Below, in pieces: positions 8,223-14,355 of a stretch of 16,204 nucleotides of DNA. The stretch is from positions 1-16,204 of the forward strand of contig JAOUNW010000031.1 in NCBI GenBank assembly GCA_029880755.1, in the 5' to 3' direction. A program made the position numbers and the translations under genes. The notes below the pieces were generated by a model. The model did no database searches, was not told the origin of the DNA, and worked only from the letters and a program-made list of their open reading frames with translations. The stretch comes from Gammaproteobacteria bacterium. GTDB taxonomy: Bacteria; Pseudomonadota; Gammaproteobacteria; Acidiferrobacterales; SZUA-150. The number at the start of each line of letters is the position of its first letter. Positions within the stretch are counted from its first letter, which is position 1.

Positions 8223-8252
8223 TTTTTTAGCTAACCGGAAACCGTTTATACT
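8223..8252 (+). promoter_or_regulatory. Possible promoter for the DUF211/VIT1-like pair
   Basis: A good -10 hexamer TATACT (8247-8252) lies 18 bases after a poor T-run -35 (8223-8228). It is 44 bases upstream of the ATG at 8296. Confidence 0.35.
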
Positions 8253-8295
8253 ACTTATCAATCCCTAGCCCAGCGAGATGTCTGAAGGTGATATC

Positions 8296-8562
8296 ATGGT
8301 CAAGGTAAAAAAGATTTTGCTCGATGTCTTAAAGCCCCACGAACCGGGAGTGCTGGAATTTGCCCGTACAATTGCCGCCCAGGGTGACGACTACCGCGTG
8401 GAATTGACGGTTGCCGAAATGGACGACAAGACTGAAACACTGCAACTAATTATTGAGGGCGCTGATATCCAGCTGGAGACTATTGTTTCAGCCATTAATA
8501 GCATGGGTGGTTCGCTACACAGCATTGATGGTGTCGATGTTGTGAATGTAAAACCTGAATAA
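8296..8562 (+). CDS. DUF211 family protein
   Basis: Small soluble protein of 88 residues, recognised as DUF211 from the N-terminal ILLDVLKPHEPGVLEFA block, the central ELTVAEMDDKTETLQLIIEG strand pair and the C-terminal GGSLHSIDGVDVV. The family is best known from archaea; known structures are ferredoxin-like and oligomeric, and metal binding has been reported, as far as I recall. No biochemical function is established. The ATG at 8296 has a good ribosome site (GAAGGTGA, about 8284-8291); an in-frame ATG at 8278 would include that site within the coding region and is disfavoured. Its stop is three bases before the next gene, a VIT1/CCC1-like membrane protein, so the two are almost certainly co-translated and may act together, for example as a cytosolic partner or sensor. 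That role is inference. Confidence 0.85.
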   Translation: MVKVKKILLDVLKPHEPGVLEFARTIAAQGDDYRVELTVAEMDDKTETLQLIIEGADIQLETIVSAINSMGGSLHSIDGVDVVNVKPE

Positions 8563-8565
8563 ACT

Positions 8566-9147
8566 ATGCCACAACTGCTGCGTGAGATCCGCCAGTTTAT
8601 TGCTATTAGCCAGTCCCATGATATCGCTCGCCGTTATTTCGTAGTAAACGGTTTTGATGGCGCCCTGACCATGCTCGGGTTATTAATGGGCTTTTACTTC
8701 AGCGAAGATACTGAATCTGGAACAATAGTCACTGTGTGTCTGAGCGCTGCCATTGCCCTGGCTATGAGTGGCTTGAGCAGCGCCTATGTCAGCGAAGTGG
8801 CGGAACGCAAGAAGGAGTATCGTGAACTGCAGGAGGCCATGGTTACGGATATCACGGGTTCGGCACATGAAAAAGCAGCGCGCTGGGCGCCCCTCGTTAT
8901 TGCTTTTACCAACGGCTTGTCACCATTACTTATTTCGCTTGTCATCATATCCCCCTTTTTGCTCGCTCCTGTGGGTGTGGTATTCCCTGTCGGCCTGTTT
9001 GAGTCTTCTCTGGGTATCGCGTTCAGCCTGATATTTTTCCTCGGTGTATTTCTCGGTAGAGTAAGCGGTAGCTTCTGGCTGGTGGCAGGGCTACAAACCC
9101 TTGGTATCGCCCTGGTCACAACGCTATTAATTTACTTAATTACGTAA
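8566..9147 (+). CDS. VIT1/CCC1-like (TIGR00267-type) membrane protein, putative metal transporter
   Basis: Integral membrane protein of 193 residues with about five hydrophobic segments (roughly 31-47, 52-72, 108-132, 134-158, 166-192), the count of the VIT1/CCC1 iron/manganese transporter family. Family-like traits are FVVNGFDGALTMLGLLMG with Asp31 in the first helix and a cytoplasmic helix after the second segment rich in spaced glutamates (Glu77, 80, 84, 87, 90 in VSEVAERKKEYRELQE), comparable to the metal-collecting region of plant VIT1. It is shorter than many bacterial members and resembles the small form first catalogued in archaea. Coupled to the DUF211 gene with a three-base gap. Metal and direction are not deducible; Fe2+ or Mn2+ export is the family expectation. 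Confidence 0.75.
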   Translation: MPQLLREIRQFIAISQSHDIARRYFVVNGFDGALTMLGLLMGFYFSEDTESGTIVTVCLSAAIALAMSGLSSAYVSEVAERKKEYRELQEAMVTDITGSAHEKAARWAPLVIAFTNGLSPLLISLVIISPFLLAPVGVVFPVGLFESSLGIAFSLIFFLGVFLGRVSGSFWLVAGLQTLGIALVTTLLIYLIT

Positions 9148-9191
9148 ACAACCCTGTAGCCAAGAGAAATATATTTCAATTTGCGTCCCTA

Positions 9192-9205
9192 TTGACGCCA
9201 ATCAA
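9192..9205 (+). promoter_or_regulatory. Crp/Fnr-family box upstream of the YHS-ABC operon
   Basis: TTGAC-GCCA-ATCAA matches the FNR palindrome at 9 of 10 positions and fully fits TTGA(T/C)-N4-(G/A)TCAA. A good -10 TATTAT (9230-9235) lies 24 bases downstream; the predicted start near 9242 is about 20 bases before the ATG at 9262. There is no suitable -35 at 17 bases from this -10, which favours activator dependence. Confidence 0.55.
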
Positions 9206-9261
9206 AGCACACACCAGTAGATGTGACAGTATTATGGACCCCAATATGGGGGGATGAAACT

Positions 9262-10395
9262 ATGTTCCGTTTAGCTTGGCGACAGTTATTACTTGACCCA
9301 GCGAGGACTCTGTTAACGGCACTGGCTATCGGTGCTGTAGTCACCGTTATTCTTGTGTTATCCGGCTTTGAACAGGGTCAATACTATCAGCTAAAACAAG
9401 CAGTCTTGGATAGAAAAGCAGATCTCATCGCTCTTCAGTCTGGTGTCGCGAATCTACTGGCGGCGCGCTCCTCACTGCCGCAATTAACTCGCATTTATGT
9501 GGAGGATATCCCGGGTGTTAAAATCGCCCATCCCATGACCGCATTGCCAGTTATGTATCAAAAAGGTGGCCATAAGATGCCCATATACCTGATGGTCTAT
9601 GACACAAGGGGTGGTCCTGTCAAAGTTATTGACGGCAAGGCAAAACAAAAGGGGAACGATATTATAATAGATTCATCCATCGCCAATAAACTTAATGTTA
9701 AGGTGGGTGATGACTTCATTATTTCAGATTTCACCTTTAAGGTTTCCGGTATAACTGAGGGTGCCGCCGCGCTATTCACCGCCATGGCATTTATAACCTA
9801 TGACGGCATGATTGATTTATTTCTCGAATCTGAGATTGCACCAGATATAAGCACATTTCCTTTATTAAGTTTCCTGTTAGTGGACCTCAAGAAAGGTGCT
9901 GATAGAGAACAAGTTAGGCGATCCATTGAAAATGCGGTACCGGCTGTAGATGTTTATACGCCTGAAGCTCTGGCAAAGAATGGTGCTAATCTGGGCAAGG
10001 AAATACTAGGCCCAGTAATGGGTCTATTGGTAAATGTCGGTTATATCATTGGTCTATTGGTAATAACTTTGATTTCCTCAGCCGAGGCTCGTCATCGTCT
10101 ACGAGGCTTCGGCGTAATGAAAGCGCTGGGATTTAGTCATGCCAAGCTGGTACTTGCACTCGGTCAGCAGATAGTTTTATTGCTGCTTATCGCACTGCCT
10201 ATAGGTTTTCTAATGGCATTGGTGCTGGCTTCAATTTTTAACACTACGGTACCGCTCTATATTGTACGCATCACTGAGCCCATCGTTCTAGGCCAGACAT
10301 TAATAGGAACTGCATTGTTTGCTATGGTAGGGGCACTAATTCCATTGCGCATGATTCGGCGCGCTGACCCCATGATCGCATTCCAGGAGGCATGA
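9262..10395 (+). CDS. FtsX/DevC-like ABC permease, first of two
   Basis: Inner-membrane permease of 377 residues: N-terminal helix (LLTALAIGAVVTVILVL), periplasmic domain (about 45-245), three C-terminal helices. The coupling segment HRLRGFGVMKALGFSHAKLV and tail MIRRADPMIAFQEA are FtsX-family hallmarks. The ATG at 9262 is preceded by a G-run (GGGGGGAT, 9248-9255); the frame is open to a GTG at 9223, but that lies upstream of the predicted -10 element. It overlaps the next permease gene by four bases (ATGA). The two permeases share motifs (ALQSGVANL here, VMQSGVSNM in the second), suggesting an old duplication and a heterodimer like LolC/LolE. No membrane-fusion gene accompanies this operon. 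Confidence 0.9.
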   Translation: MFRLAWRQLLLDPARTLLTALAIGAVVTVILVLSGFEQGQYYQLKQAVLDRKADLIALQSGVANLLAARSSLPQLTRIYVEDIPGVKIAHPMTALPVMYQKGGHKMPIYLMVYDTRGGPVKVIDGKAKQKGNDIIIDSSIANKLNVKVGDDFIISDFTFKVSGITEGAAALFTAMAFITYDGMIDLFLESEIAPDISTFPLLSFLLVDLKKGADREQVRRSIENAVPAVDVYTPEALAKNGANLGKEILGPVMGLLVNVGYIIGLLVITLISSAEARHRLRGFGVMKALGFSHAKLVLALGQQIVLLLLIALPIGFLMALVLASIFNTTVPLYIVRITEPIVLGQTLIGTALFAMVGALIPLRMIRRADPMIAFQEA

Positions 10396-11510
10396 CTGTG
10401 TTGCGTTGGGCATGGCAATCTCTCATTAGCAAGCGCGTGAGTTTTTGGTCGAGCGCCCTAGGGGTCGCCAGCGCCTTCATTCTCGTTATGTTTTTTGATG
10501 CCGTTTTTCGTGGCGAAGCCAAACAAATCGTAGCTTATCTTGTACAAGCCAAACCATCAGTTTGGGTAATGCAAAGTGGCGTATCCAACATGCACATGTC
10601 CAGCTCCTTCATCTGGGACTGGAAGGCGGACCGGATAAGGCAAATGTCAGAAGTGGAAAGAGTAACACCTATCTTGTACTTAAACAGTGTGGTGCGAACG
10701 GGTGGCAAGGACTGGTTCTCCTATATTGTTGGCTTGGAATCTGACAGCCAAGGACGGGCTGTAGCGCGACATATTGCAGCCGGGAGGGGTATGCCGAACC
10801 CGGGTGAGGTAGTGATTCCGGACGTAATAGGCAAGCTGACCAACATCGGCGTAGGCGACTATGTTTTTCTAACCGATAAAAAATTAAAAGTGGTCGGCAT
10901 ATCAGAAGGTATGTTTTCCATGGCTAACCCGGTGTTCTTTGTCGCCTTCTCGGATTTGGATGACATTTTATCCTCCTCAGGAACCTACAGTTATCTCTTG
11001 GTTGATGCCAGGCCCGGCGTCGATGCTCGACAGTTGGCGGATAAAATCATGAATGAGGTAGAAAAGGTCAATGCCCTGCCACACGATGCCTTCGTTAAAA
11101 GTGACTTTGCCATGGCATTAAAAATGGGCGTCGAAATTATTTCTATTATGACGATCATAGGTTCCACGCTTGCCGCACTCCTTGTCGGCTTTACCAGTTA
11201 TACCCAGGTAATGAGCAAGCGACGCGATCTGGGTATTGCCAAGGCTGTTGGTATACCAAGGCGCGCAATTTATGGTGCGGTAATCTTTCAATCGCTTTGC
11301 ATTACAGGTCTTGGGTTTATGATGGCGGCCTTGTTTGCTTTTTTGGTGATGCCTTATATTCACACTTTGTTACCACAAATTACGCTAGTGGTATCACCCG
11401 CCCAAGTCGGTAAAGTAGGCCTGGTCGCCATACCGGTAGCATTTCTAGGAGCATTAATTCCGGGTTATTTGGTTATGCGCCTGGATCCAGCCCTGGTCTT
11501 TCATAACTAA
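10392..11510 (+). CDS. FtsX/DevC-like ABC permease, second of two
   Basis: Permease of 372 residues with the same architecture as its neighbour: N-terminal helix (VSFWSSALGVASAFILVMFF), a periplasmic domain containing VMQSGVSNMHMSS, and a C-terminal bundle with SKRRDLGIAKAVGIPRRAIY and the tail VMRLDPALVFHN. An AGGAGG site at 10385-10390 lies unusually close to the ATG, inside the preceding gene, and the four-base overlap implies coupling. It presumably pairs with the first permease and the ATPase that follows immediately. The periplasmic motif MHMSS offers two Met and one His, a possible but unproven metal contact. Confidence 0.9.
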   Translation: MTVLRWAWQSLISKRVSFWSSALGVASAFILVMFFDAVFRGEAKQIVAYLVQAKPSVWVMQSGVSNMHMSSSFIWDWKADRIRQMSEVERVTPILYLNSVVRTGGKDWFSYIVGLESDSQGRAVARHIAAGRGMPNPGEVVIPDVIGKLTNIGVGDYVFLTDKKLKVVGISEGMFSMANPVFFVAFSDLDDILSSSGTYSYLLVDARPGVDARQLADKIMNEVEKVNALPHDAFVKSDFAMALKMGVEIISIMTIIGSTLAALLVGFTSYTQVMSKRRDLGIAKAVGIPRRAIYGAVIFQSLCITGLGFMMAALFAFLVMPYIHTLLPQITLVVSPAQVGKVGLVAIPVAFLGALIPGYLVMRLDPALVFHN

Positions 11511-12356
11511 ATGGTCTTGGCTAACGATAATCTGGTTGTGGTACAGCACCTGTCCAAATACTTTGGCAGCGGTCATACTGAAATTCGTGCAGTCGACGAT
11601 GTTTCCCTAACGGTAAATCGTGGAGAGATCATTTTAGTCATGGGGCCATCGGGATCCGGCAAGACCACCTTCTTATCCATGATTGGTGGCCTACTGAAAC
11701 CAACCGGAGGGAGTATTGTTGTTGATGGTATTGATGTCGCTACCGCCGATGAGTCTCAGCTGCCCGCCATCCGCGCACAAAAAATCGGTTTTGTTTTTCA
11801 GGCATTTAATTTGCTCGATGCATTAAATGTTGAAGAAAACATTTTATTTCCGGCACAACTTCAACCAGGCACTGCCAAGGATAAAAAACAGCGTGCCCAA
11901 TACCTGATGCAACGGCTAGGCCTAATGCCACGGCGCAATACGCTACCACAAACCCTGTCTGGTGGCGAAAAACAGCGCGTAGCTATTGCCCGAGCTTTAA
12001 TCAATCAGCCTCCTTTAATACTCGCGGATGAACCCACAGGCAACCTGGACTCCAAAAGTGGTCAGGAGGTATTAATGATTCTACATGACATTACCCATGA
12101 TGCCGGACACTCGGTCATTATTGTTACCCATGACCCGCGCGTAGAGGAAATTGCTGATCGTATACTTTGGCTGGAAGACGGACGGTTTAGGGACCGCAAA
12201 AGTGAAAAACACTCCTGGGTAATAGACCCAGTCTGTGGCATGCGTATAGATGAATGGTCAGCCAATCTATTTTCGGATTACCATGGAAAACGTTATGTGT
12301 TTTGCTCTCATCGATGCCTGGATCGGTTTATGAAAGCACCGGAACAATACCTGTGA
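11511..12356 (+). CDS. LolD-like ABC ATPase with C-terminal YHS metal-binding domain
   Basis: ATPase of 281 residues. The first about 230 form a complete LolD/MacB-type domain: Walker A GPSGSGKT (45-52), Q-loop Gln97, signature LSGGEKQR (149-156), Walker B LILADEPTGNLDS (169-181), switch His207. Residues about 237-281 form a YHS domain, with DPVCGM (239-244) and FCSHRCLDRF (Cys265, Cys269), the arrangement seen in YHS/TRASH-like metal-binding modules of heavy-metal ATPases and copper proteins. Plain LolD-type ATPases end near residue 225-235, so this is a fusion, not a frameshift; the frame is continuous. The ATG abuts the previous stop with no ribosome site, implying coupling. The fusion suggests cytosolic metal binding tunes ATP hydrolysis or feeds the transporter; this is inference. 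Confidence 0.93.
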   Translation: MVLANDNLVVVQHLSKYFGSGHTEIRAVDDVSLTVNRGEIILVMGPSGSGKTTFLSMIGGLLKPTGGSIVVDGIDVATADESQLPAIRAQKIGFVFQAFNLLDALNVEENILFPAQLQPGTAKDKKQRAQYLMQRLGLMPRRNTLPQTLSGGEKQRVAIARALINQPPLILADEPTGNLDSKSGQEVLMILHDITHDAGHSVIIVTHDPRVEEIADRILWLEDGRFRDRKSEKHSWVIDPVCGMRIDEWSANLFSDYHGKRYVFCSHRCLDRFMKAPEQYL

Positions 12357-12432
12357 TTTACCACTACGACTTCTAAGGTAACAATCGACATACCTAACCG
12401 AATTTTTCTCTGGATTCCACGTCTCAGATACC

Positions 12433-12939
12433 ATGAAACCCCTATATCAGATTATGAAACAAAGGCTAACAGCGGCGGTCACGCTCGCCTTTATGCTAGG
12501 CAGCGCAGTACCTGTCTTTGCCGGCCTGGATAGTGAAGTAGATACGCTACTGGCCGCCGAGGCATCACCGGAGGGGGTAGTTTTCGAGGTAGTAACGAAT
12601 AAGCGCGAGGCACTGGACACTGCATTGCCACAAATTATCTCAGCGGTTAAACGACTACGTCAGCGCTGGTCCAAACTGGATATTGTTATTGTCACTCACG
12701 GGAAGGAACAGTTTGCTTTAACCAGTGCCAATTTCCAAAAACATTCCGGTATTCACAAACAGGTACAAAACCTGGTGAAAGAAGCCAGCGTGGGTGTCCA
12801 TGTCTGCGGTACCTTCGCGCAACGGAACAATGTCGCCCCCGAGGAATTTCCGGATTACGTTAATGTCAGCGCTTCCGGCCCCGCCCAGATCAATGATTAC
12901 AAGACGCTAGGGTACGTTGTAGTTTTGGTCACACCGTAA
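12433..12939 (+). CDS. Secreted DsrE-family-like protein with one conserved-type cysteine
   Basis: Periplasmic protein of 168 residues with an N-terminal Sec signal (hydrophobic core AAVTLAFMLGSAVPVFA, cleavage after about residue 30). The mature part has the DsrE/DsrF-like order: strand VVFEVV, a helix with ALPQIISAVKRL, strand KLDIVIVTHG, and the cysteine strand GVHVCGTFAQRN with Cys125, then a Pro-rich loop and final strand YVVVLV. In DsrE-like proteins the equivalent cysteine can carry persulfide; it is the only cysteine here. An in-frame ATG at 12454 is an alternative start that keeps the signal peptide; neither has a clear ribosome site. It lies 76 bases after the YHS-ABC operon and may be co-transcribed with it. 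A sulfur-carrier role is possible but not shown. Confidence 0.8.
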   Translation: MKPLYQIMKQRLTAAVTLAFMLGSAVPVFAGLDSEVDTLLAAEASPEGVVFEVVTNKREALDTALPQIISAVKRLRQRWSKLDIVIVTHGKEQFALTSANFQKHSGIHKQVQNLVKEASVGVHVCGTFAQRNNVAPEEFPDYVNVSASGPAQINDYKTLGYVVVLVTP

Positions 12940-12989
12940 CGGTTCAAGGTACCGATGTGGGCAGGACTGGCGCTCACTCTTCTTGAATT

Positions 12990-13001
12990 TTAACCGGTTA
13001 A
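12990..13001. promoter_or_regulatory. 12-bp perfect palindrome, possible operator
   Basis: TTAACCGGTTAA is a perfect 12-base palindrome, about 90 bases upstream of the predicted promoter of the cupredoxin pair. No known regulator consensus is matched confidently. Confidence 0.35.
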
Positions 13002-13063
13002 CATAATAAGTTCCTGTAAATATTCAATAAATTAGATCGTAATATTTAGATGGTTTCTCGGCT

Positions 13064-13081
13064 GCTGATTCCGGAATCAGC
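13064..13081. promoter_or_regulatory. 18-bp perfect palindrome, likely protein-binding site
   Basis: GCTGATTCCGGAATCAGC is a perfect 18-base palindrome ending ten bases before the TTGACA -35 element. There is no following T-run, so it is not a terminator. The position suits an activator or a repressor of the cupredoxin operon. The binding protein is unknown. Confidence 0.5.
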
Positions 13082-13090
13082 TAAAAATAA

Positions 13091-13120
13091 TTGACAAAAA
13101 TCACCATACCGAAGTTTAAT
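13091..13120 (+). promoter_or_regulatory. Sigma-70-like promoter for the cupredoxin pair
   Basis: A consensus -35 TTGACA (13091-13096), an 18-base spacer and -10 TTTAAT (13115-13120, one mismatch). The predicted start near 13127 leaves a leader of about 215 bases before the ATG at 13344. The -35 also lies within a Crp/Fnr-like sequence TTGAC-AAAA-ATCAC (13091-13104), so a bound regulator there would compete with polymerase. Confidence 0.55.
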
Positions 13121-13129
13121 AGCTTGCGC

Positions 13130-13143
13130 TTATGTAGGCATAA
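13130..13143. promoter_or_regulatory. Short dyad just after the predicted transcript start
   Basis: TTATG-TAGG-CATAA, perfect 5-base arms around four bases, begins ten bases after the -10 hexamer, a common operator position. Short enough to be chance. Confidence 0.3.
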
Positions 13144-13343
13144 ATAAATATTAGAAAATACTTAAATATAAATCTAAAACACGTAAGCGTCATTTCAAAA
13201 AAAACAATATCCATGCAGTGCATACGGACGTGGCTTCACGACAAGTATGTCTACCATTAGCTTAGCGTGGCTATCTGGCCAATTGTGCAAACTGCACGAA
13301 CGACCGGAAAAACTACACCAGTCGAAGTTAAGAGAGGTAGAAT

Positions 13344-14339
13344 ATGTGGTATGGAGTATGCTCACTAGGAGAAGTTGGTAGTTGTGGTAGCTGGATACCC
13401 TATAAGAAATTCTGTAGATCTTTTTTAAAATTACTCGTTTGTGTTTTAGCCTTCATTACCAGCCCCATTTCGTGGGCTGCGGATTACAATCTATTCATTG
13501 AGACCGGTACTGTAAACGTCTCTGCCAGTCCTGAAACCGGGAATGGCGCAATAACGATCCCTGTTTGGAGCTACACAGATGTCAATGGTGGAACAGCGAC
13601 ACTACCAGGTACGTTGCTTGAGTCGGTTGAAGGGGGCAGCATTACAGTTTCGGTTAGAAATAATCATAATCGAAGCCACAATTTTGTTGTGCAAGGATTA
13701 ACCAGCGACACTACAGCAATCCAACCGGGGCAAACCCGAAACTACACTATCAATACCCCTACGGCCGGTGTTTATCTTTATTCTGACACCCTTAATAGCA
13801 ACGTAAATCGCGCACTGGGTCTCTTTGGTGCATTGGTAGTCAGGCCATCTGGCGGTGTTAAGCGGGCCTGGACCGGAGGGCCAAGTTTTAACCAGGAGAG
13901 GCTCTGGGTCATTAATGATCTGGACAAACCACGCTGGACGGATGTTGCTAATAGCGGTGGAACAGTTAATACAAGCGTATACAAGCCTAACTACTTTTTC
14001 ATGAATGGCATGAACGGTTTCCAGGCCATGGGAGATGCGGCAACCAACCTTGAGGGTTCGGTTGGCGAAACTTTTCTCGTGCGGATCGTAAATGCCGGGC
14101 AGTTCGATCAGTCTCTACACTTTCATGGAAATCATTTTCTCACCATTAGCCGGAACAATACCCGTCTAACCACTTTTGAGTGGCAAGACACAATCAATGT
14201 CAAGGCCGGCACAACTGCAATGGTTTTATATACACTGGAACAGCCTGGACACTACCCCATGCATGTGCATACCGCACAACTTGAAACCGGGAATGGCGTA
14301 TACCTGAACGGGACAGCCGCCATGATCATTGCACATTAA
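13344..14339 (+). CDS. Secreted two-cupredoxin multicopper-oxidase-like protein, trinuclear histidines but no type 1 copper site
   Basis: Exported protein of 331 residues with a long n-region and Sec signal (core LKLLVCVLAFITSPISWA, cleavage about residue 45). Two cupredoxin domains follow. The first (about 48-170) has the multicopper-oxidase framework ending GLFGALVVRP but has lost copper ligands: the place of the usual YHSH reads LYSDT. The second (about 210-331) has HFHG (His259, His261) and HYPMHVHT (His307, His309), aligning with HxxHxH and HCH of oxidases. Type 1 ligands are replaced: Gln256 for the first His, Val308 for the Cys. So four trinuclear-type histidines remain without a blue-copper site. 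GAGAGG at 13332-13337 supports this ATG. The partner gene starts 16 bases after the stop. Alone it cannot be a normal laccase. Confidence 0.85.
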   Translation: MWYGVCSLGEVGSCGSWIPYKKFCRSFLKLLVCVLAFITSPISWAADYNLFIETGTVNVSASPETGNGAITIPVWSYTDVNGGTATLPGTLLESVEGGSITVSVRNNHNRSHNFVVQGLTSDTTAIQPGQTRNYTINTPTAGVYLYSDTLNSNVNRALGLFGALVVRPSGGVKRAWTGGPSFNQERLWVINDLDKPRWTDVANSGGTVNTSVYKPNYFFMNGMNGFQAMGDAATNLEGSVGETFLVRIVNAGQFDQSLHFHGNHFLTISRNNTRLTTFEWQDTINVKAGTTAMVLYTLEQPGHYPMHVHTAQLETGNGVYLNGTAAMIIAH

Positions 14340-14355
14340 TGGGGAGGGTAGAATT

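Larger units (their letters stand above)
12940..13343. other. AT-rich 404-base intergenic region upstream of the cupredoxin pair
   Basis: No convincing gene on either strand. It holds a sigma-70-like promoter (13091-13120), three short perfect palindromes or dyads (12990-13001, 13064-13081, 13130-13143) and an AT-rich inverted repeat with 8-base arms TAAATATT (13017-13024) and AATATTTA (13041-13048). Two small hairpins in the presumptive leader are ATGCA-G-TGCAT (13213-13223) and GTGCA-AAC-TGCAC (13285-13297). No terminator is visible after the DsrE-like gene, so read-through into the oxidase pair is possible. Confidence 0.7.

Noticed and set aside
13064..13081. 18-bp palindrome as a terminator of the DsrE-like gene
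   Set aside because: It is 125 bases past the stop and followed by TAAAAATAATTG, not a T-run; an operator is more likely.
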